Shown here: piece after piece, positions 1 to 13,625 of the stretch | Position numbering within the stretch: the first letter of the stretch is position 1 | Layout of the letters: every line of letters begins with the position of its first letter | The notes under the pieces: generated by a model | The model's input: the letters and a program-made list of their open reading frames with translations, nothing else | Database searches by the model: none | Told to the model about the DNA's origin: nothing | Position numbers and translations under genes: made by a program | Assembly (NCBI GenBank): GCA_037954235.1 | Contig: JBBMOA010000002.1 | Span: forward strand, 14,600,009-14,664,008 | Length of the DNA: 64,000 nt | Direction of reading: 5' to 3' | From: Aulostomus chinensis | Lineage: Eukaryota; Chordata; Actinopteri; Syngnathiformes; Aulostomidae

Positions 1-368
1 ATTTGACTAAAACTTGAATGTGAAAAAGAAAAGGCATGCTGACAGACAAAGATCTTGAGGAGAAAACACATTTTCTTAAACAAGAAAAAGGAAACAAAGA
101 CGAAGAAAACAGAAAAAGAGAGAGAGAGAGAGAGAGACTGCCAATGGGAAAAGGAAAGACAAAGCGGGTGGTGAAATGGGAGTCTGGGTAGTTTTATCTG
201 GTGGGCAGGGAGGCGGTGGCGGGAGGATCCGTCTCTGTTAGAGAGAACACGGCCCCGTTATTAAAGCCATTTATCACTGGCTGAATATTCTCCCTTTAAT
301 AGCCTCTGTCGTTAATTACCCAACTTTGTCAAGATCGGCAGTTCGGGCTCTTGGTTTTCTTGCCCTGA

Positions 369-375
369 ACACACA

Positions 376-420
<45 letters not shown>
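369..420. repeat. (CA)n microsatellite
   Basis: About 26 CA units with one CA-to-TA interruption. Confidence 0.95.
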
Positions 421-422
<2 letters not shown>

Positions 423-1321
423 AAATATGTACATGCTCATGACATATCATCAGGTGATGATACACATTATCACAAAAAGCATGCACACACATGCGTACAT
501 CCATCAAACACTGACAGTCTTTTCTTCTGCCTCTGTCATTTTGACAGTTGACCTGTAAAATATTAGACAGCACATTAATAATAATAAAAAAGACCTCTGT
601 CATGCTTTTAACATGTTTGTTAGTCTGGAAAATTTTTACTGGTATCGTATTGCATTGTTGAAGTTATTAGAGCTGATTCAACTTTGAGTTAATTCATTGT
701 GCAAATTATTATGATTCTTGTGTCGTAAATATGAGTATTTGCTGCTTTTCATAGTCTTCAATGATAAATAGAATGTATCTGGATTTGGTTGGACAAAAAA
801 ATAAAACATTAAAACATTTTGGCTCGGTGAAACTGATGAGCATTTCACTCTAGTTTTTGACATTTTATTCCGATGAATCCATTAATCAATTACAGGCCAT
901 GTCAACAGCACTGTTGTGGAAATGAATCAGGAGGATGAGGTCAGACTACTCCAGCTTTATTAAGTGCAATTCATAACAGCAGCGCACTTCATAAAGGAGC
1001 ATTACAGCCTCTACAGCAACAAAGGACGGTGTTGCTCTTTGAGCAGTTTGGCACTTCATTTGTGTGGACGTAACTGTGTCAGCTGCCCCGTGTCGAAGGC
1101 TATAGACCCACAACCACCTCCTCCTCATCTTCATCCCCAATCAGTCTCCTTTGTGATCCTTTTATAATCAGCCACTTGGAAGCGTGGCAGTAAAGCATTT
1201 ACAAGGGTCCTCGACAGGACATGCCAGCACCTTTTGTTTAGCAATTAGTTTGCCTGTGAGAGGGACAAGACAGATAGACAGGGAGAGCATCTGGTGGCCT
1301 TGTACTGCCGAGGAGATGGCG

Positions 1322-1324
<3 letters not shown>

Positions 1325-1375
<51 letters not shown>

Positions 1376-1420
1376 AGGGAGAGGGAGAGAGGGAGAGGGA
1401 GAGGGAGAGAAGAGGAGGGA
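1325..1420. repeat. (GA)n passing into (GGGAGA)n
   Basis: A pure GA tract followed by interrupted GGGAGA units, all purine on the + strand; a possible triplex-forming tract. Confidence 0.9.
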
Positions 1421-3610
1421 GAAGGTTCAGAGCCTATCAGGAACAATAAGAATCGCACCGCAAGGATTTGCTTCAATGGCTCTAAGTTTACAGTCTGAGG
1501 AAACTGATCTGGAAATGAATAAAGCAGCTCTGACAAATATGATGATAAGAGACTGGGAGAGGGCTGTGTAATAGGGACTTATTCTTTGCAGACTACTGAT
1601 TAAGAACTGGCTAAGTGTCTGTAGAGATTCCCATGTGCACAATGCAGCACAGGCAGAGTTTAGTATGTGTCCCAGTAGGGTTTCCTTTACTAGCCCGTCA
1701 TTTACATTGTAGTTATCTGAAGATGGAAGGAATGTAAGGCACTGTGACAACCGCTCCATTGATCCCTTTGGCCTGATTAGCTCACCAGTGTAGCGTCAAA
1801 GCAAACTAATCAGATACATTGATACGGGAATACTTTTTAACGCTTCCCAAGGCAATAATATGATTTTTCTCAAGTCAAATTACTGGTTAGTTATCTGTCC
1901 TGAATGTGATGCCAGACATTTGGGATTTGAAAATTTCCTGTGGGACATCGGAGAGAGTCAGGCTCGATTTTAAACCGCACAAGTCATTAGCGTCACTGCA
2001 GTAATGACATTAAAATGCAATTTATTTTTCTGATGCATGATTATAATTTAGCAACTCTGAGCAACAATAGGTATTACTCACTTCTTGTCTTCTGTAGGTT
2101 TCATCTTTGCTGCTTTCACGTTTGTCCAGAAGAGGTTGCTGTGTTCCCTGCGAACAACAGAAGGCATGTGGCCGGATCCCAAAGCTTCTCTCTTAAGGTA
2201 CAGAGAAGATGACACGGGTGACCACTTCTGTTTAAAGACACCACATTTAAAGACACAAAAACCAATCAAACAAATAACGGTTCAACAAAATAAAATGTTT
2301 ATCTCCATCAATGTATGACAGGTTCAGCGCACATAAATCTAGAGCTAAGATGATTAGTCACCCGATTGATTGAAAGACAATTGAACGCCTTTAATTATAG
2401 ATGAATTGTACAAGACTCTTTTTAATCACAAATGGAAAAAATATTTTCTAGTTACAGCAACTCAAATGCGAGCATTTGCAGCTTTTTCTATTTGAAAAAA
2501 AATGTAATATAACATCTTTGAAGGCAAGAGAGTTGATCAGACTGAACAGGACTCAGGAGAGGGTGGGGGGGGAGGGGGCATTCAGCACCAATCAGTGAAC
2601 CTGGGAAATGACGGCAGTATAAGTGAGGTTGTGATTTGTTTCAGCCAGTAGTTATTGGTCCTGCTGGCTTGATTGGATTCACACACAGTACAGCAAATCT
2701 CTGTCCCTGACATTTAAAATTCTGTAAGTAATGTTTTTGCATTATATTTATGATTCATTGACAAATCCACGAAATGTACTATGTGAACAGTATCTAGCTG
2801 TTGTCTTATTTCCATGAGGAATATTGTTGATAGCTGTCACACTAATTGATTATAGATGTCATTTTCATTATTGACAGTAGGGGGCAGGATCCATACATTG
2901 ATTAAACTTCCATTCAGTGCAGGCCAAGTAATCGCACTCAGATGCCGATAAACACACAGTAAAACAGCTTAGCAGAGTAATGTTTAGTCTATCAGTTTTA
3001 AAAGAGCTACACTTGACTCAACATCGCATGGCTCTTCAAAAGGATTTAGGGGATGGAAGCTCGACTCACGTCTTCAGATGCTTCTCAGCCCACTTACAGT
3101 AAAATCTAAACAAGCCCCACAACCTCCTATGAGCAGCTGGGAGCGTCCCTCTCTGATACCTGCGCTCCCGTGACGGCAGTGATCAAACACTGTGATAGCA
3201 TAACATCCCTTCCTGTCAGTCATAGCCCCGGGCTAAACATCAGCTGAGTGCCTCGCAGCTGGCAACTGTTCTCATGACAAAGTTAAAATGTCTAGATTAA
3301 TATCCGACTACTGCTGCCTTTGTGTCTCTTGTCTTTGCTTTGGATCCAATCATCTTCTGTTGGACACGTCCACCCAGCTGATCTCTCTCTGTTTGATTAT
3401 ATTTTAACTGCAAAATCAGGTTATCATGAATTATACATTTTGGGTCAGTATTTCATTTCTTTTCTTTTTAAAATATTTTTAGTAGAGCAGCAAATACTTA
3501 ATATTTCATCTTTCGATGGTGTAATAATGATTGTTAAAGATCCCTTTGTGCCTTTGTCTCCGGCAGGTATAGCCCATGATGAATCAGACAGTACACTGAA
3601 GATGAAATGA

Positions 3611-3611
<1 letters not shown>

Positions 3612-3653
<42 letters not shown>
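3612..3653. repeat. (TG)n microsatellite
   Basis: Twenty-one uninterrupted TG units. Confidence 0.95.
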
Positions 3654-3655
<2 letters not shown>

Positions 3656-6554
3656 AGAAACATAAAAAAAATTCAGACAGTCAGATAAAAATCTTGGGAA
3701 GGTGACCAGATTCTGTCTAGACGTTTAGAAATGAGCACTGAGAGAATTGGTGTCTGAAATGGCTTTCCCATAAATAAATAAATCAATAATTGTGTATCAA
3801 ATTACTCAGTAAAAGAGAAACATAATTCAAATAGCTGATCTTTGTCACTTATTAAAAATGTTAATTGGCTTGATTAAAACAATCTTGTGAAAATGTAGAT
3901 ACTGATATTCACAGGTTCAAAGCCAGTTGTCATGCCACAAATTCACGCATGCATGTTAAACATTTAATCCTTGATTTGCTGCGAGACATTTTTTCATTTT
4001 CAGCATGAAGTTTTGCATTTGTAACTTAAAAATGAACAATCAAGGATCTACAGGGGACAACAGATGCAAATGTGCTTTTAGAAAACTCTGGTGCAATTAC
4101 TTTTATTTTTGTGCTGCTGCCGTAAAAATAAACACTTCCCTCAATAATGGACAAACACTTTTGGTGAAACAAAAAAAAACTACGGGTTTTCACTGGCAGC
4201 GAAAAGCTTTAACTTTTGCCATGGTATCATCAGATGGCCAATGTGAATCCTGTTTGATGAGGCAATTGTTGCCAAAAGTTCTCTGGACCCTGACCACTTG
4301 GACATTGTCAGGCCAGGAAGCGAATGTCAGTAGTGTCTCTTCTGCTTGACAGTTAGCCTCTCATGCATACATCATCTTTTAACCAGCCTCACGCATGATG
4401 GTGTGTGACTTAAAAGCTTGGCGAGTCGGATCTAATTAGCAGACGCCTAATCATCCCAGTTCCTGCACAAGGACACAAAGTGGATTACAGGGAACAGTTA
4501 ATATTCTCTGTGGATGAGTCAGCAGAGGAACACAAAGAGGGCGCCGATCTCTGCATCTCAGCTCAGACAACTACAAATAAGGTCGAACTGTAAATACATA
4601 TAAAGTACAGCAGAAACTGTTTCCTCTCTGTAAATGTTCCTCTCATGTCTTTTTCCACATCTGTTCAAACACTCCCATGTTAATCATTTCTGTAATGTTG
4701 CCTTTTTACTGGACCTGTGAGACCAGAACCCCGGTGTACCTGTTTGGAGTTCATTAACTCTGCATTTTAGCACACACTAGTCCAACCCAGAGGAGCAAGT
4801 CTAAAAGGATTGAAGCCTGTGGAACAGGACAGATGGAGGGGTGATAAATGAGGTTGCTTATGAGTTGATTCCTGTTGGCTTCATTGTCTAAAAATTGGGA
4901 CGAAGAGTGGTTGGTGAGTTGGTGAAGTTTTTTTTTGGGGTGGTGTAATCTGAAAGGAGAGCCCCTTGGAGGACGGGAGAGGACAGTGGATAGGAGTGGA
5001 CCAGACAGAGCAGCCGTGTCTCCTCACTCAGCCAGTCCCAGCACACTGAAATATTGAAAAGCTTTTGTTTTGCCTAGTTAGACGTTCACTGATGTGACAC
5101 AAAGTGTGAACAATGCCATTTCACAGGCACGGGAATCCTCTTTTTGTATAATTTATGATTGAGTGAGGACTGCAGCCACGGCCCGCTGTTCGCTCCCAAT
5201 ATTATTGAGCTGGTATGTTAAAAAATATTTAGCCCAGTAAACATGAAACACTGTTCAAAAAAGGGAATGTGAGTGATGCTTTTGACTCATTTTAAGATAT
5301 ATTTCAAGGGCTGAGGCTATGAAAGGATAATTTGTTTTATCTGTAACACCACATGTATAAATAAACTGGTACAAGTTGGAGAAAAAAGTGACATTAAAGC
5401 CATTTCTTCACAACAGTGGCACATTTTCTTGCTGAACAGGGACAGCGCAGTGATAATTTAAAACTCAGAGGAAAGTTCAGATGTTTTTGGAGCGTACTGA
5501 TGATCTGCATTTCTCACTGGACCAGTTTCACAAAATAGTTTAAAGAAAATAATGTGAATGTTTCCCCATGAAGTTGAAGTAAGTCCTTCAGGACTAATTT
5601 CCCCTCAGTGTCATCCTTTGCAAGACCTCGCTCCACTTCACCTTAACTACAACAAGCACTTGACAATTCAATTCCAACTCAATTACTTTTATTTATATCC
5701 TGTCAGAAGTTATTTTGGGGACTTTTCATATATCTTATATTGAGCAAATGCTCTTTATTCGTATGTGAGCGACCACTTTGTGACACTGGTGAAAAAACTC
5801 CCTTTTGACAAGAAGAACCACAAAGACCAACTGTCAGTAGCTGCAACTGTGAAGGAAACATTTACTACCTTTACCTCATGAGACATGAGGGAAAATTAAG
5901 TTCCAGGCTCACGTCAGAACGTTAGAAACAGATAAATGATGATCGTAGGAAGGTGAAATACTTATTTTACATTGTAAACATGTTTTTAGTTTTATTCATA
6001 TGTATCAATGAACCTGCAACAAAATAAAAAAAAATATCCTGAAAGGTCACATATGTATATATATTACAGATGTTTGGCTTGCTATGTATTGTCAGACACT
6101 GACCAACTAAAGCGTCACATTTCCCTCTCTATTCTGTCTATACTATGAATTTGTGCTAGGTCCTGTGAATTTTGTTTTTGCCACCGCTTTCAATGTGATT
6201 GTGTATTCTCTAATTTATAGAGCATAGTTTTTCACATGAACTCTAGGAGGAATAGCTGCTGCTTCAGCCACAGCTGATGGATATTTGAAGAAAAGAAAAT
6301 TGAAAAACAGTCAGAGTTTGTGACTCACACTGCAGGTCAGACACGCTAATCTTGGCCTTTCACTTGTTATTTTTCTCTTTTCTCTGTTTCATTCAGAGTC
6401 CAAGACACAGAAACAGAAGAAAAGCAAGTAAAATCAGACATTGTGTTCTAACAGAGTCCACTGTGATAAATACAGCCATAATGAGCGACGCGGGTCGGGC
6501 TGAACAAGCTTGCTGTCTCCCTGAACCCTACAGACAGGAATGCAGTACAGTGAT

Positions 6555-6556
<2 letters not shown>

Positions 6557-6592
<36 letters not shown>

Positions 6593-6684
6593 TGCGCGCG
6601 TGCGCACACACACACACACATGCACACACACACACACACACACAGATGCGCGCGCACACACACACACACACACACACATGCGCA
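6557..6684. repeat. Compound (CA)n / GATGCGCGCG tract
   Basis: CA blocks are separated by two copies of CAGATGCGCGCG and a TGCACACA interruption. The pattern suggests that a CA-plus-GATGCGCG unit duplicated. It is almost entirely alternating purine-pyrimidine. Confidence 0.9.
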
Positions 6685-7301
6685 GCCTGCTACTGTAAGT
6701 CATGAACATGAATTATACATCTCTCTAGAGGATTTTCTTTCTCTGCTTTCCTCTCGTACTACCCTTCTTGTATTTTGGTTTTATTTTTTTCTATTTGCAA
6801 AAATCAACAAAGAAAAATCAAGTATGATTACACTAATACAAGAAAAGCTGTCTTTAAAGATAATGTGAACACCATCAAAATACTTGATCTGTCAGTGAAG
6901 AGCGTTTTGAACTATCTGCATCAAAGACACATGAGCAGCAACAACAGAGAATGTTTGATGAATGCAGTTTTTTTTTTTACATCCATCGCTATAGTATGTT
7001 TCTTTCTTAAATCAAGTGCACATGTAAATACAATGAAAACCTAGTTGCACTATTCAAGTAAAAAAATAATTTATCCAAAGTACGAGTGAAAATGTCTCAT
7101 TTTAACACCGTTAGCTTTAGCAAAAAGATACAGTACATATCTGGAAAAGGTTCACGCTGCATTGCTCTCATGATGAATAAATAATTTCATCATCACTGTG
7201 GGGAACGTAATTTCTACTGACATTCAACGAACATGTTGTCAGAAGATGTGGAAGTATGGGTCAGCAAATTAAACTGTAGTGGTGCACATTCGGCACTTGT
7301 A

Positions 7302-7347
7302 TGTGTGTGTGTGTGTGTGTGTGTGTGCTCGTGTGTGTGTGTGTGTG
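7302..7347. repeat. (TG)n microsatellite
   Basis: Interrupted once by CTC (GTGCTCGTG). Confidence 0.95.
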
Positions 7348-10261
7348 GTCACATCCCTCTGTGTGAGCTGCTCAGATAAAACAAACCCTCCATACAGCAG
7401 CCCAGGGACACTCCAACCATAATTGTGCAGGTGGCATTTTAGAAATACTCACACAACAGGGGTCAATTTCTCTCCAGGTCACTGAGAATGACATCATCAA
7501 ACCACTATTAACTCTGCAAATAATTCTGGCTCTGCTGGCTCTGTATTGACAACAGATTCCTTCAAAACAAACACCGGGCTGCAGGCTTTGCCCTCAATCT
7601 AAAACCATAACCTCAGAGTGAATCACTGAGAAATGTCCATCTAGACAGGAAGGACCAACACTGAGGAGAGAGCGACTAAAAATGACACCACAGACAAACC
7701 TTAGCAACCACTTCCCCCTCACCTCTCGCTCTATACAAAGCTGCAGTCTCCCAGTCCAACACACACACTCACACATATACATGTATCATTTACAAATCAT
7801 GTCAACAAAGGTAGAATTGTCAGATTGTCCATAAAGTCCTCTTCAATTCATCCGATTAACCTGAATTAACCTTAAGCTGTGAGCTTCAATTCAGTTTTGC
7901 ACCATTCTTGAGCGAATGACCCACTCAGCATGTCTTGTTTTAAGATGCGAGCCCCTCAGTGGTCTCGCGTGCCCACAAGGCCAAGGTGTGTATTGACATA
8001 CAAACGTGGGAAAAGCGTCCAGATGCAGTCCACTGTTTTTCTGTAATAATAGCTAGCAGCCCTGCTGTTAAATAATTAATGTGGTCTATACAATACAAAG
8101 TGGATGGCACACCGACTGCACTGCACTGCTCTCCATCTCATTCTGTCTCCCCTGATAGGTTCGATGTGCATGACTCTGCTCTTTTTTTCTGTTAGTTTGT
8201 GGTAGCAGCACTCTCATGATGGTACGTGCTTATAAAAATAACTAACAACGATGATAGTAGAATAAACTTCCAAAGTAAAAGGATTCTACACGATCCAGGA
8301 GAGAACCGCCAAACCATGCCCAGGTTCAAGCTCAGCAGAGCTCACGTGATTGTTACCACTGTTGTTGCTGTTCAAGTGTCCCCTCAGAACATCAGGGATG
8401 TAAATTTCTTGTATTTGACTTCTCCTAACAAGGTTGCAGTCATCAGAGGTCTGGCAGCAGTGTTACTTTTTATGGACAAACATTATAATCATGAAGACAT
8501 TTCAATCCTATGAAAGAGGATGTGTGAGTGAGTGAAATTTTTTTCTGTGGAAAAACTAGCAAAATATATATATATTTTTTTTACAATACTTCTAATTGCA
8601 GAATCTCTACTATTGGACAGAATTCACATGTATTTATTATTATTATATTTCCAAATAATGAGCACGTGTCTCCCAGACTCTTCACTACAACCCTACTTGG
8701 ATCCTTTTGAAGTCAGAAAACTAGAATGAATAAATGCAAAACCCGACCATGTGCACCAATAACCTGGTAAGCTCTATGGTCTCAGATGTGGCCGGTTTGA
8801 ATGTAAAGGGTGATAAGCATCAACAACAAATCAATGAAAAAGAAAAAAAAGCATTAATACTATAAACTATCACACATATACATCTTTGTCTTTTCATGTT
8901 TTCATCAATAATGTACACATGGTATTTAGTTACCAAAAAAAAGGATATTAATAATCACTGAGGCTCATTTTTGTCTCAGTTTTCTATCTGTTGTCTACAT
9001 TGTGATAAAAAAATAAAATATGAAAAAAGTGTATTTATAAATGTCTGTATCAATTATACTGATAGACTTAAATAGAGATATTATTGACTAGTCTGCTTAG
9101 TACAGCAGGATGTGACACAACCTTTGTTGAGGCCAAAGTGTAATGAAAAAGGTAAAAATTGACTGCAAAGAGTGAAACTCATTTTAATGATTTATTGCCT
9201 CGCTTTGCCCTCTCATTGAGCACATGTTGTTTTTCTCTCCTGTTTTTACAAGAAACAATCTTATTTGGCATTACAGCGCAATAAAATCACAGAGGAATAT
9301 TGGAGGTTATGGCAGGAGCAGTCACATGATCAATACGGCTGAACACAGTGATCCCTCCTCTCCTCATGGCCCTTCCACCACTTTTCCTCCTTTCTCCCCT
9401 CACCACCTTTCCTCCCAATCAATTAACTTCCCTAAGTAAACAGATCTGTCCCAGCGCTCGCTGCTGCCGGCTGTAAACTGATATTCTTCCTCCTCCTGCC
9501 TCTCCTTCTTGTCCTGGCCAAGTCAGACGGAGTAACCAGATAGTTTCTCCGAACGATGCCGCTATAGCTCTCTCGCAGTGTGTGTTGAATGTTAAATAAA
9601 GACTAGTGACATCATCTGCACAATCTTCATCATCATCACCCTCACTGATATCCTGACCTCTGATGGGTCACTGAAGAAATGAAACATGCACATGTTGTCT
9701 TCCTGGATCAACTATACAGCAATATGGATAAAATTACACTGCAGTCTCCTCAGAAATGACATGACCGTAAGAAATAAATGTTTTACATATTAATGCGTGA
9801 ATGAAGAAGCTTGTTTGATTTGTAATCGGCTGATGATGAATTCCTACATTTTAACTCCAAAATGAGAATTTTATACTTGAACTCTATTAAATGAATAAAT
9901 ACCTAAATTGAAACAGGCGAAATTAACTTTCTCTCTGATTGTGATTTGAGAAGATAGGTATCACAGTCAAATCTGTCTGGTTAATATACATTTTAAGCCA
10001 GCAAGTCATTTAGCTTTACTTAGCATCGAAGCTGTACAGCTACTTCAGCTCTGATGCACAGAAAAACTAACAGAAAAAATTGGAGGTATAAGCTTACAAC
10101 TGGGTGATTATTTCAGTCAATTGACACCACCCCTTCTGCTTTGAGTGTGCTGCTGTTCTCAAAGTCCCTCTCACTGAGTCAAATAAGAACAATCTCCTTG
10201 CCAGCAAGCTAGAAGCAACAATAGAAGATGAAGAAGAAGAAGAAGAAAGCAATGAAAATGA

Positions 10262-10366
10262 TGCTATGTGAGACTAGGCTAGCTTCGGTCCTTTGGACAG
10301 ACTGAAGATTAGCTGTTTCCAGTTTTTATACTGGCAAGCTAACTGGCAGCTGGCTCCATTTACAAA
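10262..10366 (+). repeat. Decayed dispersed repeat common in perch-like fishes
   Basis: CCTTTGGACAGACTGAAGAT, AGCTGTTTCCAGTTTTTATA and AAGCTAACTGGCAGCTGGCT follow the order of an abundant percomorph interspersed repeat (remembered form: GGACAGAGCCAGGCTAGCTG, GTTTCCAGTCTTTATGCTAA, GCTAACCGGCTGCTGGCTCC). It is heavily mutated and the ends are approximate. Confidence 0.5.
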
Positions 10367-11439
10367 TGAAAGTCACTGTAATGCTCCACTAGTGAAAAAC
10401 ATTTTACACAATGTCAAACTATGCCTTGAAGGAACCTGTGTAGCCTGCACGGTACTATGTTACTGACTGCTACAACAAATCAGGCACCAACACCTAGTAA
10501 GGGATCTGACTGAAGACCGCACACCTTGCAGTAGATTTTCCTGTGTATGTCACACCTGAAGAATGAAAAAATGTTAAAAACACGTTCTAAAGTACTGTTA
10601 TTAATGGTACAGCATGTAGAATACATGAAACATTTAAATATGGAATCCCCTCACACAATGAATCCCTTTTGTTAGCTTAGCATGATCTCTTTATTCCGCT
10701 GGACAGGTAGCTGCTGCTTCTCCTCCATGGTGCTTCTGCAGGAGCCCAAAGCATTTTTTTTCAGGACATGTAGCGTCAAAACATTTGCCCCATTCTGCTA
10801 AACAGGCAGTACAGTTGAACGACAAGACCATCTTTCCAGCTATGAAATACTTCAATAATTTTCAATGCAGAACCTTAACTTGTATTTTTTTTACAGTGTT
10901 CGTGCTACTTTTTTTTTGGTGTAAAACATCTGCACAACACTTCTGCTCCACCACTCACACTGCAGCAGGTGTTTATGAAAGGACACACACATTTATCATC
11001 ACAGCACAGATTCACAGACCAGAGTTAGTCTTTTATTTAGACTTCCATCTGGAGTGCCAGCCTGCCTGGACAATGCTGTAAATGTGTCCTGTTTGTTTAT
11101 TAATGAAACTCTCCTTACTTGTCTCCTCTTTACAAGTGTTGACACCGGGGCAGATGCTGACCAAATGTGCATCCTATACATGAAAAATGTTGATACATTT
11201 TTCCATCGTCACACAGTATAAAATGTAGAGAGGGAGATGCTAAAAATGAAAAAGAACACTGCTCAGGGTTTTCTCAAATTAAAATATTCCATGAGAAGGT
11301 TATCCTGCTTGCTTATTAAACTAGGTGACTGCGACAGCAAACCCCAGGAGACGTTGAACATAAAACAGTACATTTTTGCAACACCCCAGCCAGTGAGAGT
11401 GAAATTACAGACCAATCTATATCTCCTGTGACCCTCTGC

Positions 11440-11830
11440 AACATGTCTTTACGCTTGCTTATCAGATTTAAAGACAACAAGTGAAGCGATGGCCTCTCTG
11501 GGCCGCTTGCTTTCACAAATGGATCTGCTTAATATGGGAGATTAATAGACAACTATCTAATCTCACCAGTGATTGAAGCTATGATCTGGTTACAGAGAAA
11601 CATGATGGATGTTGAGGCGGTGGTCCATGAGAGCTACGTTAACCCTTTCAAGGCCAGATTGCTTTCCAGGTTATTGGTTGTTAAAAGACAATGTGGGGCA
11701 GCAGCTGCAACAATAAAGATGGCTGCACTGCAGACCCCTCGCAAATAATTGTTTCAGTGCCCAGCAGCATCAAATTAGAATCTTATCTAATTGTCAGCAC
11801 TTGAAAATTATTGTAAGCGGATGTATTAAA
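11440..11830. promoter_or_regulatory. Candidate conserved non-coding element pair
   Basis: The first half (to about 11570) has TTATCAGATTTAAAG and GGGAGATTAATAGAC. The second (from about 11640) has CAACAATAAAGATGGC, GCAAATAATTG and TTATCTAATTGTC. Balanced composition and clustered homeodomain and GATA-like motifs without coding frames suggest an enhancer. Conservation is not tested. Confidence 0.25.
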
Positions 11831-13514
11831 TTAAACATGTCTTGAGTATTTTGCGTGTGCTTCCGAATGCTCATTGAAGAGAAGTGAATTTAATATCTAA
11901 TTTCTAAACTGGAAGACATATTTTGTCTTCTTACTCTTTTCTCATGTATGACCACATTCATCGTTCTGCCACATTTCTCCATCTGTCTCTTAACTGATGC
12001 GCAAGGGTTACGAATAAAAACAAGCAGCACTACCGTAAATATCAAATCAGTGCTGATAGCCACATATCTAAGAACAGCAGTGGTAAGAGAATGTTTGTAA
12101 TTTATGCAAACTGGACAAATATGCATCATCTTATTACAATGGAATCCTCTCCTCCCGAAGGAATCATTTCGATTTTAAATAACAGGTTTGTAAAGGTAAA
12201 ATCATTACCAAATACCCAAACAATGCAGTTGTCTTAAAAAAATGAATGGCATGTTAAATGATATGTACAAATATTATCTGCCTTTTCACGGTGGGAAAAG
12301 CACGAGAAATATTACGTGCATATTATTCATGAGAATGAACAATGAATGTGATACTCTTGAATGAAAGGAAGGACATGAGAGATTCATGGAGAAAACATAT
12401 GCTTCCACAAGGACTCATTAACTGTTTGATGAGGGAGAAAATGCTCTAAATCTTGAGATCCAACAAAGTTGAACAACTAAAGCATAGTGAAAAGAGGTGG
12501 TGTTAGAAAGTGTTTTTCACCACCATATAGAGAAGGTGAAAGTTGTGGGGGATATTTGCAGAAATGGTGTTTTATCTGTACCAAGAAACACTTGTGTTCT
12601 GGAGGTTTATAGCGGTTCTACCTCACGAATAACTAACAAGAACAAACAAGACAAGCTAGAAGTATATACTGCAACACCAGTTGTCATACCAACCCACTGG
12701 CTACCAATATCTGAAATAACTGACTTTGAAAATATTCTTATGTGTCCACATATTGCTTAACAGCTTTGGTCCAAAATACTTGTGAGACCAGACCGATATT
12801 AACCTCATAGACGACTCAGGTTGACTGATGCAGGATTACTGGCCCTTCCAGTAAATATGACAAAGCTGTCTTTATTCTGCCTGGATATGTAACAAAATGC
12901 CAGAGCAAGGAAAGGTGCAGAGCATATCTAAATCTCAACTCTGAACTTTTTACAAGTGTGCCTATTCTGTGCATACTGATCATTTGACAGTTTTTACTTT
13001 TGTTTCTCACAAATGTAAAAATTTTTTTTAAAAAAAAATGTATATATAATTATGTATATATTTATTTATTTTTTTTTACATTGGGTTGATCTTTTCAGGA
13101 AAATTTGCTTCATTAATGTGCGAAGCTTTTGCTGATTTTCCTTTGACTTGTGACTCAACTAATGTGGTCATAAGATGCGTATGATTGAGACATCATTGAG
13201 TGGGCTCTGGATGCGACCTCACTCAAGGTCAGTGCCATCAGTGTCTGTGCAAAGTGAGACTTCAATGTCCTCGTGAGAAAGATAACAGGATCAATACGAA
13301 GAGAGGGAGAGTACATTTATATGTTGAACAAACCCAATGCCAGCTGCTGAAATGATACAGTCCATCAAGGTCTTCAAGTCTCATGAAAAGTCCTGAGGCA
13401 AAGGTCTGCTTGCTGGAAATATTCCAGGAACATTCCAAATTCAAACTTAAGCAGTGTGTTATCCCACTAATTAAGATGCGTGTCACTTAAAGAAACAGAC
13501 TATTTTCCACCCGT

Positions 13515-13625
13515 CACAGAGCCAGACTAGACAATAGACACCCTTCTCTCCTCTATGTGTGTATTATGGAGCTGAGACCCACAGAGACCAACTTACAGCT
13601 AGTTAGCTTAGCACAGTGAATGGTC
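13515..13625. repeat. Possible relic of the same percomorph repeat
   Basis: CAGAGCCAGACTAGACAA and CAGCTAGTTAGCTTAGCACA resemble parts of the repeat seen at 10.3 kb. Identity is weak and orientation uncertain. Confidence 0.3.

Larger units (their letters stand above)
1..9220. other. Gene-free flank, western part
   Basis: No coding exon is recognised. It holds the microsatellites listed separately and a compact AT-core block at 236-330 (CCGTTATTAAAGCC, CGTTAATTACCC) of regulatory appearance. An exon-like segment at 2097-2197 has AG and GT borders but no recognisable product. Open frames here are short or come from simple repeats. Confidence 0.6.

Noticed and set aside
4005..4349. 114-codon frame on the + strand
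   Set aside because: It has no recognisable domain, biased composition and no splice or promoter context. A transposon relic was considered, but no motif supports it.
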